Below, piece by piece: positions 50,808-59,084 of a DNA stretch of 64,000 nucleotides; positions within the stretch are counted from its first letter, which is position 1, and each line of letters starts with the position of its first letter. The stretch covers positions 231,742-295,741 of the forward strand of contig NZ_FNQT01000001.1 in assembly GCF_900107665.1 (NCBI RefSeq), in the 5' to 3' direction. Position numbers and translations under genes: made by a program. Below the pieces are notes generated by a model. That model saw only the letters and a program-made list of their open reading frames with translations, ran no database searches and was not told the DNA's origin. This stretch comes from Haloplanus vescus (GTDB lineage: Archaea; Halobacteriota; Halobacteria; Halobacteriales; Haloferacaceae).

Positions 50808-51908
50808 ATGCGACCCGAAGACCTCCGGGCGTCGATTCCGGTCTGTGAGCGCGACGTCTACTTCAACACCGGCGCGTCCGGCCCGGCGCCCCGCCCCGTC
50901 GTCGAAGCGACGACCGACTTCCTCGAACACCACGAGTTCGTCGCTCCGGTCGCCGAGGGTGCCTACCCCGCCGCCTTCGAGGCGTTCGACGAGACGCGGG
51001 GCGTCGTCGCCGAGTTCCTAGGTGCCGACCCAGAGGAAATCGCCCTCACCGAGAGCACCGCGGACGGCATCGCGCGCGTCGCGGCCGCCATCGACTGGGA
51101 CCCCGGCGACGTGGTCGTGCGGACCGACCTCGAACACTCCGCGGGCGTGGTCCCGTGGTGGAACCTCCGGGAACAGGGGGTCGAAGTCCGCGTCCTCGAA
51201 ACCGAGGCGGGCCGAGTCGACCTCGACGAACTCGCCGCGGCCGTCGCGGACGCCCGCCTCCTCTGTCTGAACTCCATCACCTGGAACTACGGGACGCGCC
51301 TGCCCATCGCCGACATCGTCGACATCGCCCACGAACACGGGACGCTCGTCCTCGTCGACGGCGTCCAGTCGCCGGGACAGGTACCCATCGACGTGGAGGA
51401 GTGGGGCGCCGACTTCGTCGCCGCCGCGGGCCACAAGTGGCTCCTCGGGCCGTGGGGCGCCGGCTTCCTCTACGTCGACCGCGAGGTGGCCGACGACCTG
51501 ACGCCCGGGGTCGTGGGCTATCGGAGCGTCGTCGACCCCGGCGCGACGGAGTTGGAACTCACCGCCGGCGCGCCACGCTTCGAAGTCGGCACCACGTCGC
51601 CTGCGCCCTACCGCGGGCTGACCGAAGCCATCGAGACCATCGAAGCGGTCGGCTACGACACCATCACGGGTCGCATCGAGCGGTTGACCGACCGGCTGAA
51701 AGACGGCCTCGGCGACCGGCTTCTCAGCCCGCGCGAGTACGAATCGGGGTTGGTGACGTTCACCGCGGACGACCCCGAGGGACTGGTCGACCGCCTCGCC
51801 GACGAGGGGATACACATCCGCTCGCTGCCGTATCCCGATGCGGTCCGGGCGTCGGTCCACGTCTTCAACACCGCGGGCGACGTGGACGCACTCCTCGACG
51901 CGCTGTAG
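50808..51908 (+). CDS. Class V aminotransferase (cysteine desulfurase-like fold)
   Basis: This 366-residue PLP enzyme has the PLP lysine in VAAAGHKWLLGPWGAGFLYV near residue 215. Other signatures are YFNTGASGPAPRPVVEATTD, LVDGVQSPGQVPIDV and RFEVGTTSPAPYRGL. The catalytic Cys loop of IscS/SufS is not clear, so it may be a different class V lyase or aminotransferase. It is monocistronic with the ATG at 50808. Confidence 0.88.
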   Translation: MRPEDLRASIPVCERDVYFNTGASGPAPRPVVEATTDFLEHHEFVAPVAEGAYPAAFEAFDETRGVVAEFLGADPEEIALTESTADGIARVAAAIDWDPGDVVVRTDLEHSAGVVPWWNLREQGVEVRVLETEAGRVDLDELAAAVADARLLCLNSITWNYGTRLPIADIVDIAHEHGTLVLVDGVQSPGQVPIDVEEWGADFVAAAGHKWLLGPWGAGFLYVDREVADDLTPGVVGYRSVVDPGATELELTAGAPRFEVGTTSPAPYRGLTEAIETIEAVGYDTITGRIERLTDRLKDGLGDRLLSPREYESGLVTFTADDPEGLVDRLADEGIHIRSLPYPDAVRASVHVFNTAGDVDALLDAL

Positions 51909-51949
51909 GGCCCGGCACATATTTGCCGCGCCGACCGGAAGCCGTGTGC

Positions 51950-51982
51950 ATGTTCGACCACCGCGCTGGAGGTGTCGCGTGA
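51950..51982 (+). CDS. Leaderless mini-ORF before the bPH2 pair (10 aa)
   Basis: It encodes MFDHRAGGVA. Its ATG lies about 27 nt after CATATTT (51,918-51,924). Its TGA (51980-51982) overlaps the GTG of the next gene (51979-51981) as GTGA, and a GGAGG for that gene lies inside it. Confidence 0.5.
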   Translation: MFDHRAGGVA

Positions 51983-52440
51983 ATCGCCTCGACCCCCGCG
52001 TTCGCGTCCTCTGGGTGGGACGGGCCGTCGTCACCGCTGTCGTGGTCGGCGTCGTCGCCGCAGTCGCGACGCTGCTGGTCGACGCCATCCCGTGGTGGAC
52101 ACCGGTCGTCGTCTCGCTGCTCGCCCTCGTCGTCGGCGTGAGCGTCGCGCTGGCGCGGTATCGGCTCTGGCGCTACGAGGTGCGTGACGACGCGCTCTAT
52201 CTCGAACGCGGCGTGTTCACGCGCGTCCGAACGGTGGTTCCCTTCGTCCGCATCCAGCACGTCGACTCCTCGCGCGGGCCGCTGGAGCGTCTCGTCGGCC
52301 TCGCCAGCACCGTCGTCTACACCGCCGGCTCGCGGGGCGCCGACGTGACGATTCCCGGGCTGACACCGGGCGGCGCCGACGACCTGCGCGAGCGGTTGAA
52401 GCGCCTCGCCATCCGCGCGGAGGGCGAGGACGCCGTATGA
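51979..52440 (+). CDS. bPH2 (YdbS-like) membrane protein
   Basis: This 153-residue protein has two membrane segments at the N-terminus (AVVTAVVVGVVAAVATLLV, VVVSLLALVVGVSVALA). A bacterial pleckstrin-homology type 2 domain follows (RYEVRDDALYLERGVFTRVR, TVVPFVRIQHVDSSRGPLER). The GTG start overlaps the mini-ORF stop and its own stop overlaps the longer paralogue as ATGA. YdbS/YdbT-type pairs may form a membrane complex of unknown function. Confidence 0.85.
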   Translation: MNRLDPRVRVLWVGRAVVTAVVVGVVAAVATLLVDAIPWWTPVVVSLLALVVGVSVALARYRLWRYEVRDDALYLERGVFTRVRTVVPFVRIQHVDSSRGPLERLVGLASTVVYTAGSRGADVTIPGLTPGGADDLRERLKRLAIRAEGEDAV

Positions 52441-53954
52441 GGCGGGCGCTCTCGCCGCGCTCGATTCCCTACCGCGTCGTCGAGCGCGGGGGCGGACTCC
52501 TCGTCACCGCCTTCTTTCTGTTCTCCAGCGCGTCGGCGATACTCGGTCCGCGCGGGGAACTCGTCGCGCTCGTCCTCGCCGGCCTCGCGGGCTGTCTCCT
52601 CGTCGGCTACGAGGTGGCCTACCACCGCCGATTCGCCTACGCGCTCACCGGCGACACGCTCGACATCCAGTCGGGCGTCATCGCTCGGCGGAGCCGCGAA
52701 ATCCCCATCAAGCGCGTCCAGAACGTCGACATCAGCCGGAATATCGTCCAGCGACTGCTCAGCATCGCCGTCGTCGACTTCGAGACGGCGGGCGGAAGCG
52801 AGACGGAGGCGACCCTCCGCTGTGTCTCCTTCGAGGAAGCCAAGCGCCTCCAGCGAGAAGTGCGGCGACTGAAAGCCGGCGAAGCCGACGAAGAGAGCGC
52901 CGACGCCGAAACCGCGACGGCGACGAACGAGGGGACGGAGCTGTTCGCCCTCGCGCGCCGCGAACTCGCGCTCGTTGGTGCGCTGTCGTTCGACCTGCGG
53001 ATTCCAGGCTTGCTGTTCGTCTTCCTCACTGGGGGTGTTCCCGTGCTGTCGTCGGTGCTGCCGTCCGGTTCGGAGCTGCCGGTCGTCGTCGCCGGTCTCG
53101 TGGCTGCCGTCGTCGTCGCCCTCGTCTCCTGGCTCGCGGGTGCGACCGTCGCCGTTCTCAACTACTACGACTTCCGGCTCTCCCGCGTCGGCGACGAACT
53201 CCAGTACGAACGCGGACTGCTGCGCCGGTACGACGGCTCCATCCCGCTGGACAAGGTGCAGACGCTGACGATCACCGACGACCCGCTGAAGCGGTACTTC
53301 GGCTACGCCTCGCTCCGCATCGGCACGGCGGGCTACGCGCCCGGTGCGGGCGAGAGCGGGTCGGAGGCCGCCATCCCCCTCGCGAACCGTGACCGCGTGT
53401 TCGCTCTCGCGAACCGAATCGAACCGTTCGGCTCGCCGTCGTTCGAGCGCCCGCCCAAGCGAGTGCGTCGTCGGTACACGCTCCGCTATCTCATCGTGCT
53501 CGGCCTCGTGACGGGGGTGCTCCACGGCGCCAGCCTCGTCTTCGGGTGGCCGTTCCCGTGGCCGACGGTCACGCCGCTCGTGCTGGCACCGCTCGCGCCC
53601 GTCGCCGCCCACCTCTCGTGGCGCCACCGCGGCGTCTGGCTCGGCGACCACCACGTCGTCACGCGGAACGGCTTCTTCCGGCGGCGCATCACGGTCGTGC
53701 CGTACTACCGCATCCAGACCGTCATCGACTCGCGGACGGTCTTCCAGCGACGGTGGGGGGTGGCGACCGTGACCGCCGACACCGCGGGGTCGGCGTCGTT
53801 CGTCAGTCGAGGCGCCGCCGCCGTCGACGTGGACGTTGCGACGGCCGAGACGCTGCGGGACGAACTCGAAACCCGGTTCAGAACGGCGCTCGCGGCGCGT
53901 CGTGGGTGGGGCGACGACGATGGAGACGGAGCGGCACCGTCGACCGACGACTGA
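52437..53954 (+). CDS. bPH2 (YdbT-like) membrane protein with three PH domains
   Basis: This 505-residue protein repeats the helix pair plus bPH2 unit: LTGDTLDIQSGVIARRSREI, RVGDELQYERGLLRRYDGSI and LGDHHVVTRNGFFRRRITVV. Each unit carries the IPxxKVQxV-like strand typical of the domain. Its ATG overlaps the stop of the short bPH2 gene. The two together resemble the YdbS-YdbT pair of Gram-positive bacteria, whose role is unclear. Confidence 0.87.
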   Translation: MRRALSPRSIPYRVVERGGGLLVTAFFLFSSASAILGPRGELVALVLAGLAGCLLVGYEVAYHRRFAYALTGDTLDIQSGVIARRSREIPIKRVQNVDISRNIVQRLLSIAVVDFETAGGSETEATLRCVSFEEAKRLQREVRRLKAGEADEESADAETATATNEGTELFALARRELALVGALSFDLRIPGLLFVFLTGGVPVLSSVLPSGSELPVVVAGLVAAVVVALVSWLAGATVAVLNYYDFRLSRVGDELQYERGLLRRYDGSIPLDKVQTLTITDDPLKRYFGYASLRIGTAGYAPGAGESGSEAAIPLANRDRVFALANRIEPFGSPSFERPPKRVRRRYTLRYLIVLGLVTGVLHGASLVFGWPFPWPTVTPLVLAPLAPVAAHLSWRHRGVWLGDHHVVTRNGFFRRRITVVPYYRIQTVIDSRTVFQRRWGVATVTADTAGSASFVSRGAAAVDVDVATAETLRDELETRFRTALAARRGWGDDDGDGAAPSTDD

Positions 53955-53957
53955 CCG

Positions 53958-54710
53958 TCACTCCGTCGTCGGGACAGCGAACGCGCCGGCGACGAAGACG
54001 ACGAGTGCGACGACGGCGAGAATCGCGAGCGGAAGCAGTGGTTCGGCGCCCGCCGCCGCCGCCCGCACGCCGCGCGAGAAGTACGTGAGCGGCGAGAGCG
54101 CGGTGACGGGGCGGAACCACGCCGGTAGCATCGACGGCGGGACGAACGTCTCCGAAAGCATCCAGACCGGGAGCGCGACGGCGTTGCTGGCGGCGATGAC
54201 GCCGTCTTGTGAGTCGGCGACGCGCCCGATGATGGCCCCGAGCCCGCAGAACAGCGCGACGCCGAGGGCGACCAGCGGGGCGAGTGCGAGCAGCGCCGGT
54301 CCGATGACGACCGACGCGCCCGTCACGACGAGGACGAGGCCGAACAGGAGCAGGCCGGCGAGGCCGATGATACCGACGTTGACGAGCGTGTGTGCGAAGA
54401 GCCACTCCCAGCGTCGCAGCGGCGTCGTCGCCAGCTTCTCGAAGCGGTTGCCGTCGCGGTGGCGGGCGATGGTGCTGCCGACTCGCGAGAGCGGCGTGAA
54501 CACGACGACGACGCCGAGATACCCCGGCAGGTAGTACGCAGGTTCGCGGGCGAACAGGCCGCCACCTGTCGGCTGTGTCTGGACCAGCGCGCCGAATATC
54601 AGAATCAACAGCACGGGGAAGAAGAAGGTGAAAAAGACCGCCGTCTTCCGGCGGACGAACGCCCGGAGCGCGGCGACGAAGGCCGACCGAATCCGACGCC
54701 CTCGGCTCAT
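53958..54710 (-). CDS. ABC-2 type transporter permease
   Basis: This 250-residue membrane protein has six helices of the ABC-2/NodJ type (AVFFTFFFPVLLILIFGAL, PGYLGVVVVFTPLSRVGSTI, LVNVGIIGLAGLLLFGLVLV). It would form the channel of an exporter driven by the ATPase gene upstream; the ATG at 54708-54710 overlaps the stop of that gene. The substrate cannot be read from sequence. Confidence 0.9.
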   Translation of the reverse strand: MSRGRRIRSAFVAALRAFVRRKTAVFFTFFFPVLLILIFGALVQTQPTGGGLFAREPAYYLPGYLGVVVVFTPLSRVGSTIARHRDGNRFEKLATTPLRRWEWLFAHTLVNVGIIGLAGLLLFGLVLVVTGASVVIGPALLALAPLVALGVALFCGLGAIIGRVADSQDGVIAASNAVALPVWMLSETFVPPSMLPAWFRPVTALSPLTYFSRGVRAAAAGAEPLLPLAILAVVALVVFVAGAFAVPTTE

Positions 54711-55651
54711 CTCTCTCCCCCCAGTTCGGCTACCGTCTCGTCTAGCGCGTCACCGGTCAAGCGCAGGTAGACGTCCTCCAAATTCGGCTCGCTCCACGTG
54801 AACGACTCCACGTCGACGCCCGCGGCCTCCACCTCGGCGACGACGCGGCCCACGTCCGCGAGCGCCACGTTTCGGACGACGACGTCGCCGTCGCGTTCCT
54901 CGACCGTCGCGTCCAGCGCGGCGGCGACGGCCTCGGCGTCGACCGCCCGGCCCTCGATGCGGAGGTGGCTGTCGCCGGCGTGGGTCTCGATGAGCGTCTC
55001 GGGCGACCCGACGGCGACGAGTTCGCCGTCGCGGAGTAACCCGACCCGGTCGGCGAGGCGTTCGACTTCGTCCATCGAATGACTGGTGAGGATGACCGTC
55101 GTCCCGCCCGCCGCGAGGTCCTCGACGAGCGACCAGAGCGACCGCCGACCCGCGGGGTCGATGCCCGTCGTCGGTTCGTCGAGAAAGAGCACCTCGGGGT
55201 CGTTGACGAGCGCCGTCCCCACGCAGGCGCGACGTTGCTGTCCCCCCGAGAGGTTCTCGTACCACGTGTCGGCGTCCGCGGCGAGGCCAACGTCGTCGAG
55301 GACGCCGTCGACGCTGCGCGGGTCGTCGTAGAGGCCGGCGTAGTACTCGATCAACTCGCGCGCCGAGAGTCGGTCCGCCGGGTGGAACGACTGCGGGAGG
55401 AGGCCGACGCGGTCGGCCTCGACCTTCGATGGCGCCGCACCGAGGACGCGTATCTCACCGTCACAGCGGGTGGTCCCCGTCAGCGAACGGACGAGCGTCG
55501 TCTTGCCCGCGCCGTTCGGACCGACGAGGCCGAACACTTCGCCCTCAGGAATCGAGAGCGAGACGCCGTCGAGCGCGACGGTGTCGCCGTACCGCTTGCG
55601 CACGTTCTGGGCGACGAGTGCCGGTGCTATCTCGGAGCGCGCTTCCGCCAT
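54707..55651 (-). CDS. ABC transporter ATP-binding protein (exporter type)
   Basis: This 314-residue ATPase has Walker A GLVGPNGAGKTTLVRSLTG near residue 42, signature LSGGQQRR, Walker B EVLFLDEPTTGIDP and the His loop LTSHSMDEVE. A C-terminal domain of about 90 residues is typical of CcmA/DrrA-type exporters. The start ATG at 55649-55651 has CTTACT about 27 nt upstream, supporting a leaderless mRNA. An in-frame codon 60 nt further upstream is less likely. It forms a two-gene operon with the permease. Confidence 0.93.
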   Translation of the reverse strand: MAEARSEIAPALVAQNVRKRYGDTVALDGVSLSIPEGEVFGLVGPNGAGKTTLVRSLTGTTRCDGEIRVLGAAPSKVEADRVGLLPQSFHPADRLSARELIEYYAGLYDDPRSVDGVLDDVGLAADADTWYENLSGGQQRRACVGTALVNDPEVLFLDEPTTGIDPAGRRSLWSLVEDLAAGGTTVILTSHSMDEVERLADRVGLLRDGELVAVGSPETLIETHAGDSHLRIEGRAVDAEAVAAALDATVEERDGDVVVRNVALADVGRVVAEVEAAGVDVESFTWSEPNLEDVYLRLTGDALDETVAELGGER

Positions 55652-55710
55652 ACCGACGCTGGCGTCGGTGGCGAAGTAAGGGTTCTGCTTCGTCCGAGCG
55701 AATCGGTCCA

Positions 55711-55716
55711 TTTATG
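55711..55716 (+). promoter_or_regulatory. Box A for the tRNA-Arg gene
   Basis: TTTATG lies about 30 nt upstream of the mature tRNA 5' end, the usual spacing for an archaeal TATA box. Confidence 0.5.
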
Positions 55717-55743
55717 TCTCGGCGTCGCCCGACGATTAATTGA

Positions 55744-55817
55744 GGGCGCTTAGCTCAGCCTGGACAGAGTGTCTGGCTTCGGACCAGATTGTCGCGGGTT
55801 CAAATCCTGCAGCGCCC
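55744..55817 (+). tRNA. tRNA-Arg (anticodon TCG)
   Basis: The sequence folds into a standard cloverleaf. The acceptor GGGCGCT pairs with AGCGCCC. The anticodon stem TCTGG/CCAGA encloses the loop CTTCGGA with anticodon TCG, which reads Arg CGA and, by wobble, CGG. The T-arm is GCGGG-TTCAAAT-CCTGC. No 3' CCA is encoded, as usual in archaea. The last 12 nt are the core repeated near 59,139, so this gene is the attachment site of the adjacent island. Confidence 0.96.
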
Positions 55818-56010
55818 ATGGCCGAATTCTCGTTCGTAATCGCACGACAGCATCGGGGTACTCGTCGACTTTACCCGCTCTCGGCGAAATGGTCTTCCTT
55901 TCGTTCAGCTACCGAACGATCCCGGATCGTGGCGGTTCATCCCGTGGTTCGCTATCGTTAGCATGTGCCACATCGTCCCTAATCATTGGCTCGTTGAACA
56001 TCCCCCACTC
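55806..56010. repeat. Island repeat copy 1: tRNA 3' end plus downstream flank (att-like)
   Basis: The core CCTGCAGCGCCCATGGCCGA (55806-55825) recurs exactly at 59139-59158. About 185 nt of following sequence is also similar in both places, for example ACAGCATCGGGGTA, TTTCCTTTCGTTC, TGTTAGCA-like and TCCCTAATCATTGGC. This marks the tRNA-proximal end of an integrated element. The remaining stretch to 56,211 holds no convincing gene. Confidence 0.8.
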
Positions 56011-56211
56011 ACCAGTAACTGACCCACAACGAGATCACGGGCCGATCCAACTGGTAGCTCGTGGATACGGGCGTTCCATGTCGAGAACCTACGAGTCGGT
56101 TCTCAGTAGACTATCTGCTCGAGAGAGGTGTCTCCCAAGATCCGATCGATACCTTTCAGTTGTACAAGAAATCAAAGTATTCATCGGATATGGAGATGAT
56201 AGGTTCTCCCG

Positions 56212-56544
56212 ATGACCCACATTTCGACGGCCGACTTGGTCGATCAGCTTGAACAGGGAACGACGAACTACTTGGAAGTATTGAGCAAGGACGCGCTGAG
56301 CGTCGAACTCGCACGGTACCCCAATCCTGAGGCAAAAACGGCTCACAAAACCGACGAACTTTATTTCATTATCTCCGGGTCGGGGATGGTCCACGTCGAA
56401 GACGAACGGTATGCTGTCGACGAGGGTGACGTAATCTATGTAGAACAAGGATCCGAACACGAGTTTTTTGATATCGAGGACAAAATCACAGCTCTCGTCG
56501 TCTTTGCGAGTGCCGAAGACACCGTCCTCGGCCACGGCCTCTGA
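56212..56544 (+). CDS. Cupin-domain protein
   Basis: This 110-residue single cupin has the two family motifs: an H/E-poor first motif around ELYFIISGSGMVHVEDERYA and DEGDVIYVEQGSEHEFFDIE as the second. The metal ligands are partly replaced (His and Glu spacing HKTDELYF, SEHEFF). Such proteins bind small ligands or act as isomerases or oxygenases, and the role here is unknown. The ATG at 56212 has a TATA-like GTATTC about 30 nt before it. The base composition is lower in GC than the chromosome upstream, consistent with an island gene. Confidence 0.88.
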   Translation: MTHISTADLVDQLEQGTTNYLEVLSKDALSVELARYPNPEAKTAHKTDELYFIISGSGMVHVEDERYAVDEGDVIYVEQGSEHEFFDIEDKITALVVFASAEDTVLGHGL

Positions 56545-56731
56545 ATGTTATTGAGAATCGTTCGAGCGGCTGTTTGGACAGTTTCTCAAAACCCAGCGCC
56601 AGAGCGTTTTTGCTAACTGCGCCACAGCGTCGATTGAGTTAGTACAGACTCCAAGCCCAGCTGCTCGCGAAGTGTTCGACGACCCTCAAGATACTCGACT
56701 CTTTTTGTATGTACTGCTCATATTAGAATCA

Positions 56732-58156
56732 ATGGAAGACGGTGCGACTCCCGAAGAGAAGAGTAGACACGGGGCTGACTGGTACCGGACGCTCGTTGAA
56801 GAAGTGAACGACCTTGCAACGGTCGTCGATACCGACGGGACCATAACCTACGTCAGTCCGGCCGTCACACGCATCCTTGGCTACGAACCCGACGAGTTGA
56901 TTGGTCACGAGGGATACGAATTCGTCCATCCCGACGACCGAGAGCGAAACGCCGAGGCGGTCGAGGCCGTTCTGTCGATCCCGTCTGAACCGCAGACTGT
57001 CGAAGTCAGATTCCAGCATGCAGACGGATCGTGGCGCTGGATCGAAGCCACGATGAGGAATCGGCTCGATGACGGCCTCATTGACGGGATTCTCCTTAGC
57101 AGTCGAGACATTACTGAGCGAAAAGAGTACGAAATCGAAGTTCGGGAACTCGTCGAAGAGTACGAAGCCCTCCTGAACAATGTCGAGGATGCCATCTTTC
57201 TTATCGATGTTAAACAGTCGGATGATGGTGATATGAGGTTCGAATTCGAACGGCTCAGTCCGTCCTATGAGCGACAAACTGGTCTGACGACCGAGGAAGT
57301 ACAAGGTCGGACGCCACGAAACGTATTCGGTGACGAGCAGGGGGCTGACCTCGAATCAAACTACCACCGCTGTGTCAACGTTGGTGAGCCCATTTCGTAC
57401 CAGGAGGAGCTACGGGTCGAAGAAGGGGCACGGTTCTGGCAAACGAAGCTTGCGCCGGTCGTCACCGATGATGGGATAACTCGCCTCATTGGGGTCACTC
57501 GGAATGTTACCGATCGCGTCGAACGGGAGCGACAGTTACGTCAGCAAAACGAGCGACTCGACGAGTTTGCAAGCGTTATTTCACACGACTTACGTAATCC
57601 ACTCAACGTCGCCCAGGGTCGTGCGACGCTCCTTGCCGAGCGAACAGAAAGCGAACATCTCGACCCACTCCTGCAAGCACTCGATCGAATGGAAGCTATC
57701 GTCGAGGACACGTTGACGCTCGCTCGCCAAGGCGAGACGATCGACGAGGCGGAGTCAATCGGGTTGACCGATCTCGTGGGAAAGTGCTGGGCGACGGTAG
57801 ACACGGCCGATACGACCCTCGAAATTGTCGACGAGATGACGTTCCAAGGCGACCCCGACCGGTTACGGCACGTGTTCGAGAACCTGTTCCGGAACGCTGT
57901 CGAACACGGTGGATCTGACGTGACTGTTCGCGTCGGATGTAACGGCGAACGAGGAATTTTCGTCGAAGACGATGGGCCGGGTATCCCAGTAGACGAACGG
58001 GAAGACGTTCTCGAACCGGGGCATTCGTCGGCCAGTGGTGGTACTGGGTTCGGGTTGACTATCGTAAAACGAATCGTGGAAGCGCATGGCTGGGAGTTGT
58101 CTGTGACCGAGGGAACAGATGGTGGGGCACGGTTCGAGTTCGAGATGGCGGAATAG
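56732..58156 (+). CDS. Soluble PAS-PAS sensor histidine kinase of the island
   Basis: This 474-residue kinase has two PAS domains (residues about 20-135, ATVVDTDGTITYVSPAVTRI, and 145-265). The H-box is VISHDLRNPLNVAQGR near residue 290, N-box NLFRNAVEHGG, G1 VEDDGPGIPVDE and G2 GGTGFGLTIVKRIV. All catalytic residues are present. There is no membrane segment. The ATG at 56732 has a TATA-like TTTTGTATG about 27 nt upstream, which supports a leaderless mRNA over an extension to 56672. It lies between the cupin and VapBC genes. Confidence 0.9.
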   Translation: MEDGATPEEKSRHGADWYRTLVEEVNDLATVVDTDGTITYVSPAVTRILGYEPDELIGHEGYEFVHPDDRERNAEAVEAVLSIPSEPQTVEVRFQHADGSWRWIEATMRNRLDDGLIDGILLSSRDITERKEYEIEVRELVEEYEALLNNVEDAIFLIDVKQSDDGDMRFEFERLSPSYERQTGLTTEEVQGRTPRNVFGDEQGADLESNYHRCVNVGEPISYQEELRVEEGARFWQTKLAPVVTDDGITRLIGVTRNVTDRVERERQLRQQNERLDEFASVISHDLRNPLNVAQGRATLLAERTESEHLDPLLQALDRMEAIVEDTLTLARQGETIDEAESIGLTDLVGKCWATVDTADTTLEIVDEMTFQGDPDRLRHVFENLFRNAVEHGGSDVTVRVGCNGERGIFVEDDGPGIPVDEREDVLEPGHSSASGGTGFGLTIVKRIVEAHGWELSVTEGTDGGARFEFEMAE

Positions 58157-58372
58157 GGAGGCCTACTGTGAGTGGTCGGCCAAGCTCCGCCACCTATGCG
58201 TCGAGAGCTCCGGTTTTAATTCCTGCAACACACCCGTCATGTAGTAGGAATCACTCTAACGGGCTATTGGCAGTGAAGTCTACGCAATCACAGACTGAAC
58301 GAGAGAGCGGGTTCTACCGGCGGTCGCGTCCGTCCGAACTGCCTACTGGAGAGAAGCTCGGCGCCTATCCTG

Positions 58373-58789
58373 TCAGTGCGTGTCGAACGCGTGGATCACG
58401 TCGCTCGTCGAGTATTTCTCGACTACGTTCTGTTCGTCGAAGTCGGAATCGTCACTCCAGATGGCCGCATCGCTCGCAATCGCACAGGCCAAGTAGAGTA
58501 CATCGTCGGGATCAGTGTCGCCGATCGCTGTGTCCGCCTCCTCGATAGCCGGATGGAACTCGTCGGCAGGGGCGACCTCGATGTACTGGAACAGGAGATC
58601 GACGAACTGCGCTACTCGATCCGGATCCATCCCGGACTTCTCCACGATCAACTCCTCGTAGTTCTCGATCTCGTCGTAGACGAACGTGGGAGTCAGGAGA
58701 TCGGGTTCAAGCGTGACGATGAGCTCTCGCGTTTCCGAGTCGGCGATGAGTGCAGAGATGACGACGTTGGCGTCGACGACCAGCTTCAT
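58373..58789 (-). CDS. VapC-like PIN-domain toxin (putative ribonuclease)
   Basis: This 138-residue PIN-domain protein retains the acidic residues of the nuclease site: Asp in VVDANVVISAL near the N-terminus, Glu in VYDEIENYEEL, and Asp in DPDDVLYLACAIA and WSDDSDFDEQ. VapC toxins cleave tRNA or rRNA when not held by the antitoxin. It lies 8 nt after its ribbon-helix-helix partner. The genes face into the island from its right end. Confidence 0.85.
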   Translation of the reverse strand: MKLVVDANVVISALIADSETRELIVTLEPDLLTPTFVYDEIENYEELIVEKSGMDPDRVAQFVDLLFQYIEVAPADEFHPAIEEADTAIGDTDPDDVLYLACAIASDAAIWSDDSDFDEQNVVEKYSTSDVIHAFDTH

Positions 58790-58797
58790 TCGTCGTC

Positions 58798-59028
58798 TTA
58801 CGCCGATTCCTCGTCGACGCGCTCGCGTCCGCTCTCGTTTATCTTGTCGGCGATCTCCTGTACGTCGCTCTCGGTGAGGTCACTCTCGCTCGTGAGTTCA
58901 TCCATCACTTCGAGCGCGTCGATTTTCTCTTCGATCGCCTGCCGCGTGACCTCGCTCCAGTTGATCTCCGGATGCTTCTCCATTCGCTCTTTGAGGTCGT
59001 CGTCTACGTTGACCGTGATGGTAGGCAT
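58798..59028 (-). CDS. VapB-like ribbon-helix-helix antitoxin
   Basis: This 76-residue protein has an N-terminal ribbon-helix-helix domain (MPTITVNVDDDLKERMEKHP, INWSEVTRQAIEEKIDALE) and an acidic C-terminal tail that should bind the toxin. RHH antitoxins repress their own promoter. A perfect inverted repeat sits 13-35 nt upstream of the start, over the expected TATA box, so it is the likely operator. Confidence 0.85.
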   Translation of the reverse strand: MPTITVNVDDDLKERMEKHPEINWSEVTRQAIEEKIDALEVMDELTSESDLTESDVQEIADKINESGRERVDEESA

Positions 59029-59041
59029 AATGAAATCTATG

Positions 59042-59063
59042 AAGACACAGAATACTGTGTCTT
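59042..59063. promoter_or_regulatory. Candidate VapB operator: 9-bp perfect inverted repeat
   Basis: The arms AAGACACAG (59042-59050) and CTGTGTCTT (59055-59063) flank AATA. On the minus strand the centre reads AGTATTCT, a TATA-like box about 26 nt before the vapB ATG. An RHH dimer bound here would block transcription of vapBC. Confidence 0.55.
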
Positions 59064-59084
59064 TCGGTGTGTTCTATTCTCCTC

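Noticed and set aside
55769-56215. Open frame starting inside the tRNA-Arg gene and running to the cupin gene
   Set aside because: It begins within the tRNA, covers the att-like repeat and has no coherent protein character.
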